Of a DNA stretch of 13,784 nucleotides, positions 1 to 5,186 are shown in pieces. The notes beneath the pieces were generated by a model. The model had not been told where the DNA came from, ran no database searches, and saw nothing but the letters and a program-made list of their open reading frames with translations. This DNA is from JAWLAT01 sp041395325 (lineage in GTDB: Bacteria; Pseudomonadota; Gammaproteobacteria; Xanthomonadales; SZUA-5), in assembly GCA_041395325.1 (NCBI GenBank), contig JAWLAT010000051.1:1-13784 (forward strand). The letters are read 5' to 3'. Both the position numbers and the translations under genes were made by a program. Every line of letters starts with the position of its first letter. The first letter of the stretch is position 1.

Positions 1-689
1 TCGGCCGGACCGGAGATGATCAGCGGCGTACGGGCCTCGTCGACGAGAATCGAGTCAACCTCATCGACGATCGCGAAGTTGAGGACGCGCTGCAGGCGCT
101 CGCCAGCCGTAAAGGCCATATTCGAGCGCAGATAGTCGAAACCGTACTCGTTGTTGGTGCCGTAGGTAATGTCGCAGGCATAGGCCGCCCGCTTCTCGTC
201 ATGGCGCTGACCCGGCACGACGACACCCACGCTCATCCCCAGCGCCGCATAGACCGGGCCCATCCAACCCGCATCTCGCCGGGCCAGGTAGTCGTTTACC
301 GTGACCACGTGAGCGCCCTTGCCGCTGAGCGCGTTGAGATAGACCGGCAGGGTCGCCACCAGGGTCTTGCCTTCACCGGTCCGCATCTCGGCAATCTTGC
401 CCGAGTGCAACACCATCCCGCCGATCAGCTGCACGTCGTAGTGGCGCAGTCCCAACGTGCGGCGGGCAGATTCACGGACCGCTGCAAAAGCTTCCGGTAG
501 CAGCTGATCCAGTGTTTCGCCCTGCTCGATGCGGGCCCGGAAGTCGACCGTCTTCTGCTTCAGTGCCTCATCGCTGAGGGCCTGGAACTCCGGCTCGAGC
601 GCATTGATCTTGGCGACATTCTTGCGCAGGCCGCGAACGATACGTTCGTTTCGCGAGCCGAAAATCTTGGTCAGGACGGCATTGAACAT
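1..689 (-). CDS. secA: SecA preprotein translocase ATPase, N-terminal part (runs off left edge)
   Basis: SecA is the cytosolic ATPase motor that pushes unfolded preproteins through the SecYEG channel. The visible 229 codons cover the N-terminal end of nucleotide-binding domain 1. They open with MFNAVLTKIFGSRNERIVR, match the conserved SecA start, and include the Walker A region MRTGEGKTL (about 102-110), a typical VNDYLARRDA segment (131-140), TYGTNNEYGFDYLR (175-188) and the Walker B/DEAD-like DEVDSILVDEART (209-221). The frame is open to the window edge, so the rest of the gene (about 900 codons in the family) lies outside. The start at 689 is chosen because it coincides with the family N-terminus; no good Shine-Dalgarno sequence precedes it. 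It follows the M23 peptidase gene on the same strand after 429 non-coding bases. Identification is secure. Confidence 0.97.
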   Translation of the reverse strand, partial: MFNAVLTKIFGSRNERIVRGLRKNVAKINALEPEFQALSDEALKQKTVDFRARIEQGETLDQLLPEAFAAVRESARRTLGLRHYDVQLIGGMVLHSGKIAEMRTGEGKTLVATLPVYLNALSGKGAHVVTVNDYLARRDAGWMGPVYAALGMSVGVVVPGQRHDEKRAAYACDITYGTNNEYGFDYLRSNMAFTAGERLQRVLNFAIVDEVDSILVDEARTPLIISGPA

Positions 690-763
690 GGGCAAAGGAT
701 TCGGTCTGAAATGGGGGGCGCGCGCCAGAAAACCGGTGCCGGTCGAATCGGAAAGGTCGTATC

Positions 764-804
764 AGACAACCCTCCGGCAGTGCGGCACTCAGGTCACATT
801 GTCT
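764..804 (-). repeat. Inverted repeat with inner palindrome in the presumed secA 5' region
   Basis: AGACAA at 764-769 is repeated inverted as TTGTCT at 799-804; allowing one mismatch the arms extend to 8 bases. Between them lies the perfect palindrome AGTGCGGCACT (779-789). The element lies 75-115 bases upstream of the secA start codon. It could form a small hairpin in the mRNA or be an operator-like site. Arms this short can arise by chance, so the function is open. Confidence 0.3.
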
Positions 805-854
805 AATGCAGAGCCGGCGGTTCGCGAGGACCGGCAAGTGTTGGGGCCGATGTC

Positions 855-879
855 GGAGAAATCAAGCCTGACCCAGGCT
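855..879 (-). terminator. Weak intrinsic terminator candidate downstream of the M23 peptidase gene
   Basis: On the minus strand a perfect 6-bp stem AGCCTG/CAGGCT (bases 865-870 and 874-879) with a 3-base loop is followed by TGATTTCT, a loose T-rich tail. It lies about 240 bases past the peptidase stop codon and about 175 bases before secA. The stem is short and the T run is interrupted, so termination here is only a possibility. Confidence 0.3.
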
Positions 880-1118
880 CGCGGCGCACATTGGCTCACC
901 TGTGAGACCCGTGTTCGAGACCCATGCGGCGCTGGGGCGCCACCGACAGAGATGTTTGATCAGCGAGTCGCGAGACCGGTCATGCCTGCCATGCTGTTGG
1001 CCGTCGCAACGATTGGCGCTCTGACAACTCGCGCTTTGAATGAGCGGGATCAGGCACGCAACCGAACGCCCCTGCGCTGGTGGGAATCCAACCGCGAGTG
1101 CTTGCCGAGTCCCGCTGC

Positions 1119-2063
1119 TTAACCCTGGCCGCGGATGGCCTTGGTTACCTTGGAAGGATTGACCGGTTTGCCGTCTTGCCACAGTTCGAAATGCACGTGG
1201 GTACCGGTCGCACGACCGGTTGAACCGATCAGACCGATGACCTGGTCAGCGTCGACGCGATCTCCCACGTCGACCAGGTTCTTTTCGTTGTGCGCGTAGC
1301 GAGTCAGATAGCCATTGCCGTGATCGATCTCCACGACGAGCCCGTAGCCGGGCTTGCGACCGGACCAGGTGACCACGCCGCTGGCGACCGCGAGGATGTC
1401 GCCGCCACGGGGGCCGTCAAAATCGATGCCGGAATGAAAGGTCGAGCGCCCGGTGAAGGGGTCATGCCGTACGCCGTAGGGTGAAGACACGTAGCCGCCA
1501 CGAATCGGTGACCCGGCCGGCTGCGTCACCGTATCCAACTCGCGACCGATCAATAGCGACTCCAGCACGCGCAGCTGATCGTTCTGGACAGCGAACTGCT
1601 GGCGCAACTGATCCATCGATTGCTGGAAATGTCCCGACACCAGACTGTCGGCATCCAGGGCCGGCATTTCGGGGCCGCCCACGGCGGGCTCAGCGTTGAA
1701 ATCGAACTCACCGTCTTCAATGCCGCCCAGTCGCGTCAGACGTTGGCCGAGCGAGTTCAGACGCATCGCCTCGGCCTGCAGCTTGCCCAGTTCGGTCGCC
1801 AGGGCCTGCAGATCGCGATCGGCGCGGCTGCTGGTGTCCTGCAGCGCCAACTGCTGCTGCGTCAACGCATCACGCAGTCCATCGATTTCTGCCCGCGAAA
1901 TGCCCGCAGCGTCGCCCCAATAGCGCCCGATCGCGAAGCACAATCCACCAAAGACCGTGAGTACGACGGCGGCGACGCAGGCGATGGCGGCCAGATTGCT
2001 GGCCTGGTTCAGTCGGAGACAGCGGGCCGGAGAGTGGCCGTCGCGGATCAGTATGATGTTCAT
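1119..2063 (-). CDS. Membrane-anchored M23 (LytM-type) metallopeptidase
   Basis: The 314-residue protein has a short basic N-terminus, one hydrophobic anchor (about 22-47), a Gln/Leu/Arg-rich probable coiled coil (about 55-110 and 145-172), and a C-terminal peptidase domain (about 185-305). The zinc and catalytic residues of M23/LytM enzymes are all present: H210 and D214 in FHSGIDF, H258 in RYAHN, and H289/H291 in HVHFELW. It should therefore be an active, inner-membrane-anchored, periplasmic enzyme cutting peptide cross-links or stems in peptidoglycan; the exact bond cannot be told from sequence. The start at 2063 is preferred because AAGG precedes it by six bases and the anchor follows. 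An in-frame upstream extension to 2306 would run through the opposite-strand dciA gene and looks non-protein-like. An M23 gene at this place next to secA is usual in Pseudomonas and Xanthomonas relatives. It diverges from dciA with 41 bases between start codons. Confidence 0.92.
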   Translation of the reverse strand: MNIILIRDGHSPARCLRLNQASNLAAIACVAAVVLTVFGGLCFAIGRYWGDAAGISRAEIDGLRDALTQQQLALQDTSSRADRDLQALATELGKLQAEAMRLNSLGQRLTRLGGIEDGEFDFNAEPAVGGPEMPALDADSLVSGHFQQSMDQLRQQFAVQNDQLRVLESLLIGRELDTVTQPAGSPIRGGYVSSPYGVRHDPFTGRSTFHSGIDFDGPRGGDILAVASGVVTWSGRKPGYGLVVEIDHGNGYLTRYAHNEKNLVDVGDRVDADQVIGLIGSTGRATGTHVHFELWQDGKPVNPSKVTKAIRGQG

Positions 2064-2104
2064 GCTTCGCCTTATGTTCCTTTCCCGGTTGCCTGGACGA
2101 CCCG

Positions 2105-2431
2105 ATGACTGCACCCAAGCGACTGGGAGTTGACCTCCCGGCCTCTGCCGAACTGGCGCCCCTGTTTGAGCACCTGCGGCGGTTGCAAGCCTTCGATGTC
2201 GCCGTGAAGCGGGCCCTCCCCGCGGAACTCCACGACCACGTCCGGGTCGGAAATTACCGCGAAGGCACCCTGGTCCTTCTTGTCGCCGACCCGATCTGGG
2301 CCACACGACTTCGGCTCATCGCCGACACCCTCCCACGACATGCCGCCATGGCTGCCGTTGAACGGGTGCAGCGCATTACCGTGAAAGTTTCACCCTCCCT
2401 CCTCGATTCCCCTGGAGGACGGCTTGGCTGA
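2105..2431 (+). CDS. dciA: DciA/DUF721-family protein, probable replicative helicase operator
   Basis: This 108-residue protein is the only plus-strand gene in the window. Its middle part, with LPAELHDHVRVGN (about 39-51), hydrophobic strand TLVLLVADPIWATRLR (about 55-70) and the closing ITVKVSP (about 90-96), fits the DUF721 pattern. DUF721 proteins are now called DciA and help load the DnaB helicase in bacteria lacking DnaC/DnaI. The assignment rests on this pattern and on position: a DUF721 gene between lpxC and secA is standard in pseudomonads, vibrios and xanthomonads. It ends soon after the KH-like domain, lacking most of the C-terminal tail seen in other gammaproteobacterial members (about 150 residues). 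The start is the ATG at 2105, with only a weak GGA upstream. It faces lpxC tail to tail with 140 bases between stops and no clear terminator there. Family call good; exact role inferred. Confidence 0.78.
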   Translation: MTAPKRLGVDLPASAELAPLFEHLRRLQAFDVAVKRALPAELHDHVRVGNYREGTLVLLVADPIWATRLRLIADTLPRHAAMAAVERVQRITVKVSPSLLDSPGGRLG

Positions 2432-2571
2432 ACCTTCACCTAGCTCGGATTGACGCTGACGCCGCCAATCCTGTGGTCACCGGATCGATGACCCTGGGCA
2501 TCCTGCCCTGCATTCCACTCCTACTACGGTCCCCTTGGCGGTGGCCAGTCTGCGCCGGCCTGCCGCGACGC

Positions 2572-3483
2572 TCAGACGGCCTGGGCCGGATGAGCGTATG
2601 AGATCGGGGCGCTGGCGGGGTCTTCGAAGACCACTTCTTCCCACGCAGCCCGATCGGCAATCAAAGCTCGCAACAAACGGTTGTTCAATTCATGTCCCGA
2701 CTTGTAGCCATAGAACGCGCCAATCAGGCTGCGTCCCAACAGGTACAAATCGCCGATGGCGTCGAGGATCTTGTGCTTGACGAATTCGTCCTCGTAGCGA
2801 AGGCCATCTTCGTTCAACACGCGGTAGTCATCCAGCACCACTGCGTTGTCCATGCTGCCGCCCAGCACCAGCTTGCGCTCGCGCAGCATTTCGATGTCAC
2901 GCATGAAACCAAAGGTGCGCGCTCGCGACACTTCCTTGACGAAGGAGGTGGTCGAGAAGTCGATCTCAGCCTGTGAGACGCGCTGGGTGAAAATCGGATG
3001 GTCGAAGTTGATCGAGAAGCCGACCTTGAAACCATTGAAGGGTTCGAACTGGGCCCACTTGTCGCCATCTTCCACGCGCACCTTGCGGCGGATGCGGATG
3101 AAGCGCTTGGGCGCATCCTGCTCTTCGATACCTGCCGACTGCAGCAGAAAGACGAACGGACCTGCGCTGCCATCCATGATCGGCACTTCGGAAGCGCTCA
3201 GATCGACGAAGGCATTGTCGATGCCCAGCCCGGCCATCGCCGACAGCAGGTGCTCGACCGTGGACACCTTGACGCCGTCCTTGGTCAGCGACGTCGACAG
3301 ACTGGTGTCGCCGACGTTCTCGGCGCGGGCCTCCAGATCAACCGGTTCGGACAGATCGGTACGGCGAAAAACGATACCGGTGTCGGGCGCCGCGGGTCGA
3401 AGCGTCATGTAGACCTTCTGTCCGGTATGAATGCCGACGCCGGTCGCACGAATGACGTTTCTGAGCGTGCGCTGTCTGATCAT
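2572..3483 (-). CDS. lpxC: UDP-3-O-acyl-N-acetylglucosamine deacetylase LpxC
   Basis: LpxC removes the acetyl group from UDP-3-O-acyl-GlcNAc, the committed and usually rate-setting step of lipid A synthesis, in the cytosol. The 303-residue product aligns end to end with E. coli LpxC (305). Zinc ligands H78, H237 and D241 are present, as are the catalytic base E77 (in STVEHLL) and H264 (in KSGHELNN). Other landmarks are MIRQRTLRNVIRATGVGIHT at the start, PIMDGSAGPF (101-110) and SRARTFGFMRDIE (186-198). The start at 3483 matches the family N-terminus; a longer frame to 3600 adds 39 residues with no likeness to LpxC. The chosen ATG has no Shine-Dalgarno sequence; the bases just before it read CGCCTCCCT. 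The C-terminus YAHPAQAV is short and nonpolar; whether it acts as an FtsH degradation tag, as in E. coli, is unknown. It lies downstream of ftsZ, as in most gammaproteobacteria. Confidence 0.97.
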   Translation of the reverse strand: MIRQRTLRNVIRATGVGIHTGQKVYMTLRPAAPDTGIVFRRTDLSEPVDLEARAENVGDTSLSTSLTKDGVKVSTVEHLLSAMAGLGIDNAFVDLSASEVPIMDGSAGPFVFLLQSAGIEEQDAPKRFIRIRRKVRVEDGDKWAQFEPFNGFKVGFSINFDHPIFTQRVSQAEIDFSTTSFVKEVSRARTFGFMRDIEMLRERKLVLGGSMDNAVVLDDYRVLNEDGLRYEDEFVKHKILDAIGDLYLLGRSLIGAFYGYKSGHELNNRLLRALIADRAAWEEVVFEDPASAPISYAHPAQAV

Positions 3484-3550
3484 AGGGAGGCGATACCAGC
3501 CTTGTGAGGCACAGGAACGCCGCGGAGCGTAGCACAGTGAAATATCCCTG

Positions 3551-3586
3551 AAAACAACACCGTCTTTTAGAAACGACAGCGTGTTG
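3551..3586 (-). terminator. Weak terminator-like element upstream of lpxC
   Basis: On the minus strand CAACAC (bases 3581-3586) pairs with GTGTTG (3555-3560), with a further CGT/ACG pairing inside after a 5-base bulge, and the stem is followed directly by TTTT (3551-3554). A second arm, CAACA at 3595-3599 on the plus strand, could pair with TGTTG 3582-3586 instead, so two alternative folds are possible. It lies about 70 bases before the lpxC start. The stem is AT-rich and bulged, so it may be a weak terminator, an attenuator or chance. Confidence 0.27.
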
Positions 3587-3638
3587 TACATTCGCAACAA
3601 GCTGAATGAGATTCACCGCCACATGGCGTCGGCGACAG

Positions 3639-3655
3639 CCCCACGCCCCCGCCCC
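3639..3655 (-). other. G-rich run in the ftsZ-lpxC interval
   Basis: The minus strand reads GGGGCGGGGGCGTGGGG, three closely spaced G-runs, with a fourth run of four G 31 bases upstream (plus-strand CCCC 3687-3690). A four-run G-quadruplex would need a long first loop, so stable folding is doubtful. Confidence 0.2.
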
Positions 3656-3690
3656 GGCTCGGCTTCGGAGGTGATCGTCAGGTCGGCCCC

Positions 3691-3723
3691 GGCACCCGCA
3701 CGCGTTCCATGCGTGCGGGTGCC
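3691..3723 (-). repeat. Perfect 13-bp inverted repeat (hairpin) in the ftsZ 3' region
   Basis: GGCACCCGCACGC (3691-3703) and its exact complement GCGTGCGGGTGCC (3711-3723) flank the 7-base loop GTTCCAT. This is by far the strongest inverted repeat I see in the non-coding DNA. Neither side has a T run, so it is not a classical intrinsic terminator in either direction. It lies about 100 bases past the ftsZ stop and could end or protect the upstream mRNA, or be a DNA-binding site. Confidence 0.7.
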
Positions 3724-3744
3724 ACGGTCCCTGGAGTGGGGTGA

Positions 3745-3766
3745 TGTCCCGCTGCTCGCGGGGACA
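3745..3766 (-). repeat. Short hairpin in the ftsZ 3' region
   Basis: TGTCCC (3745-3750) pairs with GGGACA (3761-3766) around a 10-base GC-rich loop that can pair further with one bulge. It is the middle of three hairpins after ftsZ and has no T tract. Confidence 0.4.
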
Positions 3767-3776
3767 GGAAGACCTG

Positions 3777-3795
3777 CGGCGGATGCGACCCGCCG
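3777..3795 (-). repeat. Short hairpin just after the ftsZ stop codon
   Basis: CGGCGG (3777-3782) and CCGCCG (3790-3795) form a 6-bp all-GC stem with a 7-base loop, starting about 29 bases after the ftsZ stop codon. There is no T tract on the transcript strand. Confidence 0.4.
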
Positions 3796-3823
3796 TGTCA
3801 GCCCGAGCCCATCGAGCAAGCCT

Positions 3824-5050
3824 TCAGTCAGCCTGTCGCCGCAGGAAGGTCGGAATGTCCAGATAGTCCTCCTGCGTGGCGACTGCCGCTGAGCCCACCG
3901 TGATGGGCGCTGCGGCCTGGGTCGTCGCCTGTGCCGGGGCAGCCGTGCCGGCCTGACCATGGCCTGCCTGCGGCACCACCGACGGGCGGCGCAACGGCGA
4001 GCGCAACGGATTGCTGTCGCTGCTGTCGGCACCGCCACGGACGACGCGCACATTGCGCAGGCCGCCATAGCCGTGATCGGACTGCCGCTGCGGCTGCCGG
4101 TTGAGGCCGGTCGCCACGACGGTGACACGCAGCTCATCCTGCAGGCTGGGATCGAAGACCGTACCGATGATGGTGGTTGCGTCGTCGGAAGCGAACTCGG
4201 CGATGGCACGACCGACCTCATCAAACTCGCGCATGGTGAGGTTGTTGCCGGCGGTGATGTTGACCAGGATGCCGCAGCCGCCCTTGAGGTCGATGTCCTC
4301 GAGCAGCGGATTGCCGATCGCCGCCTCGGTCGCTGCCACGGCGCGATCGTCACCCTTGGCGGTGCCGGTGCCCATCATCGCCAGACCCATCTCGCTCATG
4401 ACGGTGCGGACGTCGGCGAAGTCGACGTTGATCAGACCCGGCCGGGTGATCAGATCGGCAATGCCCTGGACCGCGCCGAGCAGCACATTGTTGGCCTCAC
4501 GGAAGGCGTTCAGCAGCGAGACGTCGCGACCAAGCACGGTCAGCAACTTCTCGTTGGGGATGGTGATCAGCGAATCGACGTGCTGGGACAGCTCCTCGAT
4601 GCCCTGCAGCGCCACGTGCATGCGCTTGCGACCCTCGAAGGGGAAGGGCTTGGTCACCACGGCTACGGTAAGGATGCCCAGATCCTTGGCGATCTGCGCG
4701 ATCACGGGGGCCGCACCGGTCCCGGTACCGCCACCCATGCCGGCAGTGATGAAGACCATGTCGGCGCCACGGAGGACTTCGGTGATGCGCTCACGGTCTT
4801 CCAGCGCCGACTGACGGCCCACTTCCGGATTGGCGCCAGCGCCCAGACCCTTGGTCACCGCGCCACCGAGTTGCAGCAGTGTCACCTGCTGGTCGACACG
4901 CAGCGCCTGAGCGTCGGTATTGGCGCAGACGAACTCGACGCCCTCGACCTCGGCCTCGACCATGTGCTTCACGGCGTTGCCGCCGCCACCGCCGACACCG
5001 ATCACCTTGATCACGGCCGTTGGATTGGTGTTTTCGATCATTTCAAACAT
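3824..5050 (-). CDS. ftsZ: Cell division GTPase FtsZ
   Basis: FtsZ is the tubulin-like GTPase that polymerises into the cytokinetic ring at midcell. The 408-residue product has the nucleotide-binding start KVIGVGGGGGNAV (15-27), the tubulin signature GGGTGTGAAP (106-115), the T7 synergy loop NVDFADV with D210 and D213 (208-214), and a Gln/Ala/Pro-rich variable linker (about 318-394). It ends in the conserved peptide LDIPTFLRRQAD (397-408), which binds FtsA and other membrane tethers. The start at 5050 gives the usual MFEMIEN opening and has GAGGG about nine bases upstream. A longer frame to 5116 adds 22 residues without family likeness. It is separated from ftsA by 136 bases containing two hairpins and from lpxC by 340 structured bases, unlike the tightly packed genes upstream. 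This suggests its message level is set partly on its own. Length and all key residues are normal. Confidence 0.98.
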   Translation of the reverse strand: MFEMIENTNPTAVIKVIGVGGGGGNAVKHMVEAEVEGVEFVCANTDAQALRVDQQVTLLQLGGAVTKGLGAGANPEVGRQSALEDRERITEVLRGADMVFITAGMGGGTGTGAAPVIAQIAKDLGILTVAVVTKPFPFEGRKRMHVALQGIEELSQHVDSLITIPNEKLLTVLGRDVSLLNAFREANNVLLGAVQGIADLITRPGLINVDFADVRTVMSEMGLAMMGTGTAKGDDRAVAATEAAIGNPLLEDIDLKGGCGILVNITAGNNLTMREFDEVGRAIAEFASDDATTIIGTVFDPSLQDELRVTVVATGLNRQPQRQSDHGYGGLRNVRVVRGGADSSDSNPLRSPLRRPSVVPQAGHGQAGTAAPAQATTQAAAPITVGSAAVATQEDYLDIPTFLRRQAD

Positions 5051-5082
5051 GTTGGTCACCCTCGTTCTCCAGCCTTTGTGAA

Positions 5083-5121
5083 GCCCGGCGGTGGTGGGAC
5101 ATCCTGTCCGCTCCACCGGGC
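5083..5121 (-). repeat. Long imperfect hairpin in the ftsZ leader
   Basis: On the plus strand GCCC, GGTGG and GGACA (5083-5101) are mirrored by TGTCC, CCACC and GGGC (5105-5121). This gives about 14 paired bases with one 3-base bulge, one small internal loop and a 3-base apical loop. The hairpin ends 32 bases upstream of the ftsZ start and leaves the GAGGG ribosome site free. No T run follows, so it is probably not a terminator. A role in mRNA processing or stability between ftsA and ftsZ is plausible. Confidence 0.55.
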
Positions 5122-5127
5122 CGTTGT

Positions 5128-5144
5128 TGCCGGTCCAGCCGGCA
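5128..5144 (-). repeat. Second hairpin between ftsA and ftsZ
   Basis: TGCCGG (5128-5133) and CCGGCA (5139-5144) form a perfect 6-bp stem around a 5-base loop. It lies directly upstream, in the transcript, of the longer hairpin in the ftsZ leader and 42 bases after the ftsA stop codon. Confidence 0.45.
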
Positions 5145-5186
5145 CTCCCGCATCACTCGTCGGCGCCACCACAACGCCAACGAGGT

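Larger units (their letters stand above)
690..1118. other. Non-coding stretch between M23 peptidase gene and secA
   Basis: These 429 bases hold no convincing gene: frames on both strands translate to Arg/Cys/Pro-rich sequence with no family likeness. On the transcript strand (minus) it contains a small GGCGC/GCGCC hairpin (928-941), a stem followed by a loose T-rich run (855-879), and near secA an AGACAA/TTGTCT inverted repeat around a short palindrome (764-804). It presumably holds the secA promoter and 5' leader. I could not identify a confident -35/-10 pair, and there is no recognisable SecM-type upstream arrest peptide. Confidence 0.6.
3484..3823. other. Structured non-coding stretch between ftsZ and lpxC
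   Basis: These 340 bases have no credible gene. In transcript order (minus strand) they hold three GC-rich hairpins (3777-3795, 3745-3766, 3691-3723), a segment with three runs of four or five G (3639-3655), and then an AT-richer stretch (about 3540-3610). That last stretch has overlapping short inverted repeats and a terminator-like element. The first half reads as an ftsZ 3' region and the second as the lpxC promoter/leader. No -35/-10 pair is clear enough to name. Confidence 0.65.

Noticed and set aside
862..1182. Minus-strand 106-codon frame in the interval between the M23 gene and secA
   Set aside because: Starts inside the M23 gene, composition is atypical (Cys/Arg/Gln-rich), no signal peptide or arrest motif, so not a SecM-like gene.
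2064..2306. 81-residue N-terminal extension of the M23 peptidase
   Set aside because: Would overlap dciA antisense and put an Arg/Gly-rich stretch before the membrane anchor; the ATG at 2063 has a ribosome site and a normal N-terminus.
2462..2541. CCGCCAA/TTGGCGG arms 66 bases apart plus GGTCA/TGACC (2475-2493) between dciA and lpxC stops
   Set aside because: Considered as a bidirectional terminator, but arms are short, far apart and without T or A runs; expected by chance in a 140-base GC-rich gap.
3581..3892. Plus-strand 103-codon frame across the ftsZ-lpxC interval
   Set aside because: Runs through the hairpins and into the ftsZ 3' end on the opposite strand; Arg/Pro/Ser-rich, no likeness to a protein family.
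3613..4353. Minus-strand 246-codon frame reaching from inside ftsZ into the ftsZ-lpxC interval
   Set aside because: Shifted frame of ftsZ; Ser/Arg/Pro-rich with no motif. It does not turn the interval into a gene.
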